Assembly (NCBI GenBank): GCA_019114265.1
Contig: DXFV01000008.1
Span: 1-64,000, forward strand
DNA length: 64,000 bases
Source of the DNA: Anaerofilum faecale
GTDB taxonomy: Bacteria; Bacillota; Clostridia; Oscillospirales; Ruminococcaceae
Reading direction: 5' to 3'
Every line of letters begins with the position of its first letter. Within the stretch, counting starts at the first letter, position 1. The notes beneath the pieces are model-generated. The model searched no databases, was not told where the DNA came from, and saw nothing but the letters and a program-made list of their open reading frames with translations. Position numbers and translations under genes: made by a program. Of this stretch, positions 60,250-64,000 are shown piece by piece.

Positions 60250-61164
60250 GTGGAACTGCGTGTGCTGCAATATTTTTTGGCGGTGGCCAGGGAACAGAGC
60301 ATTTCCGCGGCGGCACAGTCGCTGCATCTTTCCCAGCCGACGCTGTCCACACAGCTGAAAGGATTGGAGGAAGAACTCGGCAAACAGCTGCTGGTGCGCG
60401 GAAGGAAGGGGTCGAGAAAGGTAACGCTGACAGAGGAGGGGATGATTCTGCGCAAGCGGGCAGAGGAGATCCTGAAACTGGTGCAGAAGGCGGAAACAGA
60501 GATCATGCTTTCGGACGACAATATAGCGGGTGATATCTGCATTGGAGCCGGGGAGACGCAGATCATCCGCGTATTTGCAAAAGCAGCGCAGGCGCTGCAA
60601 AAGCGGCATCCCAATATACACTATCAAATTTTCAGCGGAAATGCGTTTTATGTGATGGAACAGCTGGACAAAGGTCTGATTGACTTTGGGCTGGTATACG
60701 ATCGGGTCGACCTGACAAAATACGAAGCGGTCAAGGTGCCGATCAAAGATGTATGGGGAGTGCTGATGCGCAAGGATTCGCCTCTGGCGCAGAAGCAAAG
60801 CATTTCGCCGGAGGACCTTTGGGACAAACCGCTGCTCGTTTCCGCCCAAAAAGGGGACGACTGGGTGATCAAAGACTGGATCAAAAAGGATTTTCACGAG
60901 CTGAACATCGTTGCAGAGTACAATTTGTTATTCAACGCTTCGCTGCTGACCAGCGAAGGGTTTGGATACGCGATCTGTTTTGACAAGCTTGTGAATACAC
61001 AGGGAGACAGTAACTTGTGTTTTCGGCCGCTTTCCCCGCGCTTGGAGGCAGAGGCATCGATCGTGTGGAAAAAATACCAGGTTTTTTCCAAAGCGGCCGC
61101 GTTGTTTCTCAAACAGCTGGAAAAATGTCTGGAGCAGGAAAAGGAAACAGCGCAGAAAGAATAG
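60250..61164 (+). CDS. LysR-family transcriptional regulator
   Basis: 304 residues from GTG 60250 (ELRVLQYFLAVAREQS), eight bases after GAGG; GTG 60241 is an alternative. The helix-turn-helix is ISAAAQSLHLSQPTLSTQL, followed by the long linker helix and the periplasmic-binding-like effector domain (IRVFAKAAQALQKRHPNIHYQIF). Divergent from the redox operon and separated from it by two palindromes, so it very likely controls that operon and itself. Effector unknown. Similar in layout to the LysR at 2096. Confidence 0.92.
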   Translation: MELRVLQYFLAVAREQSISAAAQSLHLSQPTLSTQLKGLEEELGKQLLVRGRKGSRKVTLTEEGMILRKRAEEILKLVQKAETEIMLSDDNIAGDICIGAGETQIIRVFAKAAQALQKRHPNIHYQIFSGNAFYVMEQLDKGLIDFGLVYDRVDLTKYEAVKVPIKDVWGVLMRKDSPLAQKQSISPEDLWDKPLLVSAQKGDDWVIKDWIKKDFHELNIVAEYNLLFNASLLTSEGFGYAICFDKLVNTQGDSNLCFRPLSPRLEAEASIVWKKYQVFSKAAALFLKQLEKCLEQEKETAQKE

Positions 61165-61187
61165 GGCATAAAATATTCAAAAAAGTA

Positions 61188-61216
61188 TTGACAAAATGCA
61201 AAGAGCACTGTATAAT
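61188..61216 (+). promoter_or_regulatory. Consensus promoter of tRNA-Pro
   Basis: TTGACA (61188-61193), 17 bp, TATAAT (61211-61216). Confidence 0.9.
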
Positions 61217-61247
61217 AGCATACGTTCCCAAGAGCCGGGAACGTTGT

Positions 61248-61324
61248 CCGGGTGTAGCGCAGTTTGGTAGCGCGCTTGAATGGGGTTCAAGAGGCCGTGA
61301 GTTCGACTCTCGCCACTCGGACCA
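61248..61324 (+). tRNA. tRNA-Pro (GGG anticodon)
   Basis: 77 nt with encoded CCA. Acceptor CCGGGTG/CACTCGG with one G-U pair, anticodon stem CTTGA/TCAAG around ATGGGGT (anticodon GGG), T-loop TTCGACT. The integrase remnant that follows suggests its 3' end served as attachment site. Confidence 0.93.
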
Positions 61325-61326
61325 GA

Positions 61327-61374
61327 AAAAACCGCGTAGATTCGTTAGAAATTCTAACATCCACGCGGTTTTTT
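61327..61374 (+). terminator. Terminator after tRNA-Pro
   Basis: AAAACCGCGT pairs with ACGCGGTTTT, with an inner TTAGAA/TTCTAA stem, then T residues. Confidence 0.85.
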
Positions 61375-61388
61375 ATTTCGAAAAAATA

Positions 61389-61413
61389 AAAGTGTCAACA
61401 GAAAGTGTCAACA
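61389..61413 (+). repeat. Tandem 12-bp repeats, possible integrase arm sites
   Basis: AAAGTGTCAACA occurs twice with one base between (61389-61400 and 61402-61413), between the tRNA and the integrase remnant, where arm-type recombinase sites are expected. Confidence 0.55.
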
Positions 61414-61458
61414 AATTTTCTGTTTTTTTCGGCGGGGCTTCGGGCTCAGCCTTTATTG

Positions 61459-62211
61459 TTATCCCCCTAAAGCCATTGACAAGGCATCAGATGCTTTCTT
61501 TAGGCTATCTTGATTTACGCCGGCGTAGAATTTCAAAGTTGTTTCCACGTCTTCGTGGCCCAAAAATTGCTGAACAGCTTTCAGATTTGCGCCGTTTTCC
61601 AGCATCAACGAACCACATTGTGCTGCAAATCATGCGGACTCATATCCGGCAACTCATGGTCATGCATGAATGCTTTAACCTTTTTGGTAATATGCGTGGG
61701 GAATTGCGGTGTGTATGGGTCGGCATCCGCCGAAAAAACATAGGCTGTCGGCAGCACTTGTGCCGGTGCATATGTATTGGCCTGCTCAGATTGCCACTTG
61801 CGTAGGATGGCCAGCACACTGGCCGGAACAGGCAGAGTGCGTATGCTGTTTTTGGTCTTTGGCTCACCCACCTGTATACCCATTGCGGGGGTATACACTA
61901 CATTCCGGCGGATGTTCACTGTTGAATGTTCATAATCAATGTCTTGCCATTGCAGACCGCATACCTCGCCTCGCCGCAAGCCCAAATAGATAAGCAGCTG
62001 CATAATTGCCTGCCAGCGCAGCGGTGCATCCGCAAGGGCCTGCAAGAATTGCCTTGCCTGTTCGGGGTGCAGATAGACGACATCCCGGTGGGGCTGTTTG
62101 GGCGCTGCGATACCTCGCATCGGATTTTTGGGAATGATATCATGGTCAACTGCAAACAGGAATGTAATGCGCAGAAAATTATAATAATGTTTTAATGTGC
62201 CAGCACTGAAG
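61459..62211 (-). pseudogene. Tyrosine recombinase (integrase) remnant, truncated and frameshifted
   Basis: Reading leftward from 62211, SAGTLKHYYNFLRITFLFAVDHDI is the end of the core-binding domain. The catalytic domain follows: LLIYLGLRRGEVCGLQWQDI (catalytic Arg), PKTKNSIRTLPVP (Lys), and SPHDLQHNV (His-x-x-His form). The frame then breaks: TGA follows VVR, while another frame continues SLMLENGANLKAVQQFLGHE, DVETTLKFYA (His and Tyr) to a stop at 61459. A one-base loss near 61625 explains this. The N-terminal domain is missing because IS sequence begins at 62212. It is inactive and marks a lost integrative element at tRNA-Pro. Confidence 0.85.
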
Positions 62212-62250
62212 TGACCCCGAAAAGTTAGACAATATTTTTGAAGGAATTGT

Positions 62251-62916
62251 TCAAGCAACCGAAAGGGCTTGTTGTCTGTGAAGAGCAGACGGCAAGCCCT
62301 TTAGTTTTATTTTGATTCTGTGGTTATTGTAGTAATCCAGATAGTCCGCCAGTTCCTGCTTGAAGTGTTCCAGGGAATCGAATTTTTGCAGGTACAGCAG
62401 ATCACTTTTGAGTAAGCCAAAGAAATTCTCCATGACGGCATTGTCCAAGCAGTTGCTCTTACGGCTCATGCTCTGGCAAATCTCTTTCTTCTGTCCAAAC
62501 AGACTGAACTCGGTTACATCGGTCACCCATTTCTGGTTTGGTTTTTCCGCATAGAAGTTCCGGTTTAGCAGATTAGGGGCAATTTTCCACACTTCGCCCT
62601 TGTAAGAACGATATTTCTTGATTCTGACACGGCAAACCAGCCCCAACGCCTTCATAAGCCGCTGGACTGTCTTGTGGTTGATTGAAAATTCGCGGTTGTG
62701 TAATTCGGCCGTGATACGGCGGTATCCGTACCGTTCTTTGTTCTCATAGTAAATCGCAACAATTTCTGACTTGGCTTCCCTGTATTTGTCCGGAACCCTC
62801 ATTCGCTCCAGATGGTAGTAGAAGGTCGCACGGGGAGGCTGAGCGATTGTGAGCAGAAGGTCCAGCGAGAATTCATGCCTCAGTTTTTGAACTACCTGCG
62901 CTTTTTGCGCTGGCAT
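62251..62916 (-). pseudogene. IS3-family transposase orfB with internal deletion
   Basis: 221 residues; the family has about 280. HTH-21 region (ERYGYRRITAELHNREFSINHKTVQRLM) and the first catalytic Asp (WVTDVTEFSLFGQK) are present. The next residues, KEICQSMSRKSNCLDNAVMENFFG, belong about 60-70 residues later in intact enzymes, where the final catalytic Glu lies in ENFFG. The missing part contains the second Asp (HSDQG motif). The deletion is in frame, so a protein could be made but cannot be catalytic. Confidence 0.85.
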
Positions 62917-63242
62917 CGCTCTTCTTCCAAAACCAAGGCTTGCAAGTTTTTTAGGTATGCATTTTCCGCTCGCAGCCGCTGCACTTCGGCAAGCAAGTCC
63001 TCTTCTGCTTTGCCGGGCAGCTTCTTTTGCCTGCCTGTGTTTCTGCGCCCTCTGCGCTCCACCGCAAGGCCTTCCGGCCCCTCTTCCAAATAAATCTGTT
63101 CCCAGCTTTGAATGCGGTTATGTCCTTGAACTTCATAAATTCTGGCGGCCTCCTGATAGCTAAGGCCCTCTTGTATGACCGCCTCTACTACCTGCTTCTG
63201 AATTCTGGTGTATAGCGTTTTCATTCCTTTTTTTTCGGACAT
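62892..63242 (-). CDS. IS3-family transposase orfA
   Basis: 116 residues. TRIQKQVVEAVIQEGLSYQEAARIYEVQGHNRIQSWEQIY is the helix-turn-helix region (positions about 12-51), followed by a leucine-zipper-like helix (EEDLLAEVQRLRAENAYLKNL). It overlaps orfB by 25 bp in the -1 frame, with an A5G run at the overlap, consistent with programmed frameshifting to make OrfAB. Confidence 0.87.
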   Translation of the reverse strand: MSEKKGMKTLYTRIQKQVVEAVIQEGLSYQEAARIYEVQGHNRIQSWEQIYLEEGPEGLAVERRGRRNTGRQKKLPGKAEEDLLAEVQRLRAENAYLKNLQALVLEEERCQRKKRR

Positions 63243-63353
63243 ACTAAGACCCCCCTAATATAGTTTTATTTTCCTACATTGGGGGGACTTTTGTCTATTG
63301 GCCGTTTTTACTGGACCTGTTCACAAAAGGACGGCGGCTTTCTTCGTGCAGCT

Positions 63354-64000
63354 TTATTCCTCGGTGCACCGGACGGCCACCTTCATCACCTTGTCTGCGT
63401 GGGAGGCAAACAGCTGGTATGCCTGCTCGATGTCGGCCAGATCCGCCGTGTGTGTCAGCAGGGGTTCGGTATCCAGCTCGCCCGCTTCGATCAGGCGCAG
63501 GATCTCGGCACAGTCGCAGCCGTCCACACCGCCGGTGATAAAGGTGAGATTTTTGCCGTACATATCGGGCAGCGGCAGCACCTGCGGCTGGTCGTACAGC
63601 GCCACCACCACCACGATCGCGTTGGGCCGGGCGCACTGCCAGGCCAGGCGGAAGCTGTCGGGCGTGCCTGCCACCTCCAGCACACGGTCGGCGCCGCCGT
63701 GGCGGCTGTATTGGCGCACCACCTGCTCCACATTCTCTGGCACGGCCAGGATCACATCGGGATACTGCCGCTGCACAAACTCTCTGCGCACAGCGTCCGG
63801 TTCACACACGATGATGTGTTCCGGCCGATGCAGCCGCGCACACAGCAGGCTGCACAGCCCGGTGGGCCCGGCGCCCAGAATGAGCACGGTGTCTGTGGGC
63901 CGGATGTCGGCGATGCGGGCAGACCAGAAACCGGTGGCAAGCACGTCACCCACCAGCAGCGCCTGCCGGTCGGTGACCGAGGCAGGGATGGGGGTCAGGC
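63354..64000 (-). CDS. Zinc-type alcohol dehydrogenase, partial
   Basis: The stop is at 63354 and the frame is open to the right edge, so about 215 C-terminal residues are visible. The Rossmann motif is DTVLILGAGPTGLCSLLCARL. VGDVLATGFWSARIADIRP before it is typical of zinc medium-chain dehydrogenases, as are VCEPDAVRREFVQ, RVLEVAGTPDSFRLAW and LLTHTADLADIEQAYQLF. The zinc-binding N-terminal part lies beyond the window. NAD(P)-dependent alcohol or polyol oxidation; substrate unknown. The gene ends about 50 bp from the IS remnant. Confidence 0.9.
   Translation of the reverse strand, partial: LTPIPASVTDRQALLVGDVLATGFWSARIADIRPTDTVLILGAGPTGLCSLLCARLHRPEHIIVCEPDAVRREFVQRQYPDVILAVPENVEQVVRQYSRHGGADRVLEVAGTPDSFRLAWQCARPNAIVVVVALYDQPQVLPLPDMYGKNLTFITGGVDGCDCAEILRLIEAGELDTEPLLTHTADLADIEQAYQLFASHADKVMKVAVRCTEE

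Larger units (their letters stand above)
62212..63300 (-). mobile_element. IS3-family insertion sequence, degraded
   Basis: The minus-strand 3' end is GTCTAACTTTTCGGGGTCA (62212-62230), a common IS3/IS150-group terminus. It carries orfA and orfB in -1 relation. The other end is not certain: TTGGGGGGACTTTTGTCTA near 63281-63299 is terminus-like but is not the inverted copy of the first end. With the orfB deletion this shows an immobile, rearranged copy. Confidence 0.75.

Overview
The window reads as chromosome of a GC-rich, strictly anaerobic Gram-positive gut bacterium of the class Clostridia. The best guess is Oscillospirales near Faecalibacterium, Gemmiger or Subdoligranulum. This is inferred from gene content: a CIRCE-controlled groES-groEL pair, a pyruvate kinase with a C-terminal PEP-type domain, an ECF transporter energising module, complete [FeFe]-hydrogenase maturation (HydE, HydF, HydG), reverse rubrerythrin, DUF975, DUF4358 and DUF5711 proteins, and consensus TTGACA/TATAAT promoters. 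No rRNA, CRISPR array or phage structural gene was seen.

Layout. 1-5.7 kb is accessory: a flavodoxin lipoprotein cut off near base 120, an aldo/keto reductase, a LysR regulator, a GNAT enzyme, and a MarR-nitroreductase-radical SAM operon with a clear promoter and operator. 5.7-8.3 kb holds tRNA-Ala(CGC), an orphan protein, a GNAT gene broken by an in-frame TGA and a DUF975 membrane protein. 8.4-24.5 kb is core: pyk-luxS, a LURP-one protein, tRNA-Val(GAC), typA, and a tightly packed plus-strand run ruvC-ruvA-ruvB-methyltransferase-ecfA1-ecfA2-ecfT-truA-DUF5711-cvpA-Clp ATPase. 24.7-31.6 kb is minus strand: an AT-richer GNAT gene, a MacB/LolD-like ABC operon with an S-layer-like partner, a YdcF protein, a 49-residue membrane protein and deoB. 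31.8-39.8 kb is plus strand: small Cys-containing protein, HAD phosphatase, membrane-anchored SGNH hydrolase, gpsA, a Cys-rich coiled-coil protein, YjjG-like HAD, lipase-like hydrolase and ABC-F ATPase.

39.8-44.0 kb (minus) has DUF2812-PadR and a DUF4358-MBOAT-DHHW cell-surface acylation cluster. 44.1-48.7 kb (plus) has a Gx transporter, rubrerythrin, a diacylglycerol kinase gene with an amber codon, and groES-groEL. 49.0-51.8 kb (minus) has DUF1877-RtcB-DUF4261 behind a leader with a terminator. 52.2-56.1 kb (minus) has TM1266-hydE-hydG-hydF, also behind a leader hairpin. 56.4-61.2 kb is a redox operon (small protein, DUF3737, flavodoxin, carboxymuconolactone decarboxylase/cupin, iron alcohol dehydrogenase) divergent from its LysR regulator. 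61.2-63.3 kb is a decayed integration site: tRNA-Pro(GGG), tandem 12-bp repeats, a frameshifted and N-terminally truncated integrase, and an IS3-family element whose transposase lacks the middle of its catalytic domain. A zinc alcohol dehydrogenase runs off the right edge.

The most interesting signals are the Cys-heptad protein, the two terminator-containing leaders (RtcB and hydrogenase-maturation operons), the genes with single in-frame stop codons, and several unassigned palindromes placed exactly at promoters. No defence or secretion system of a new type was convincingly seen.
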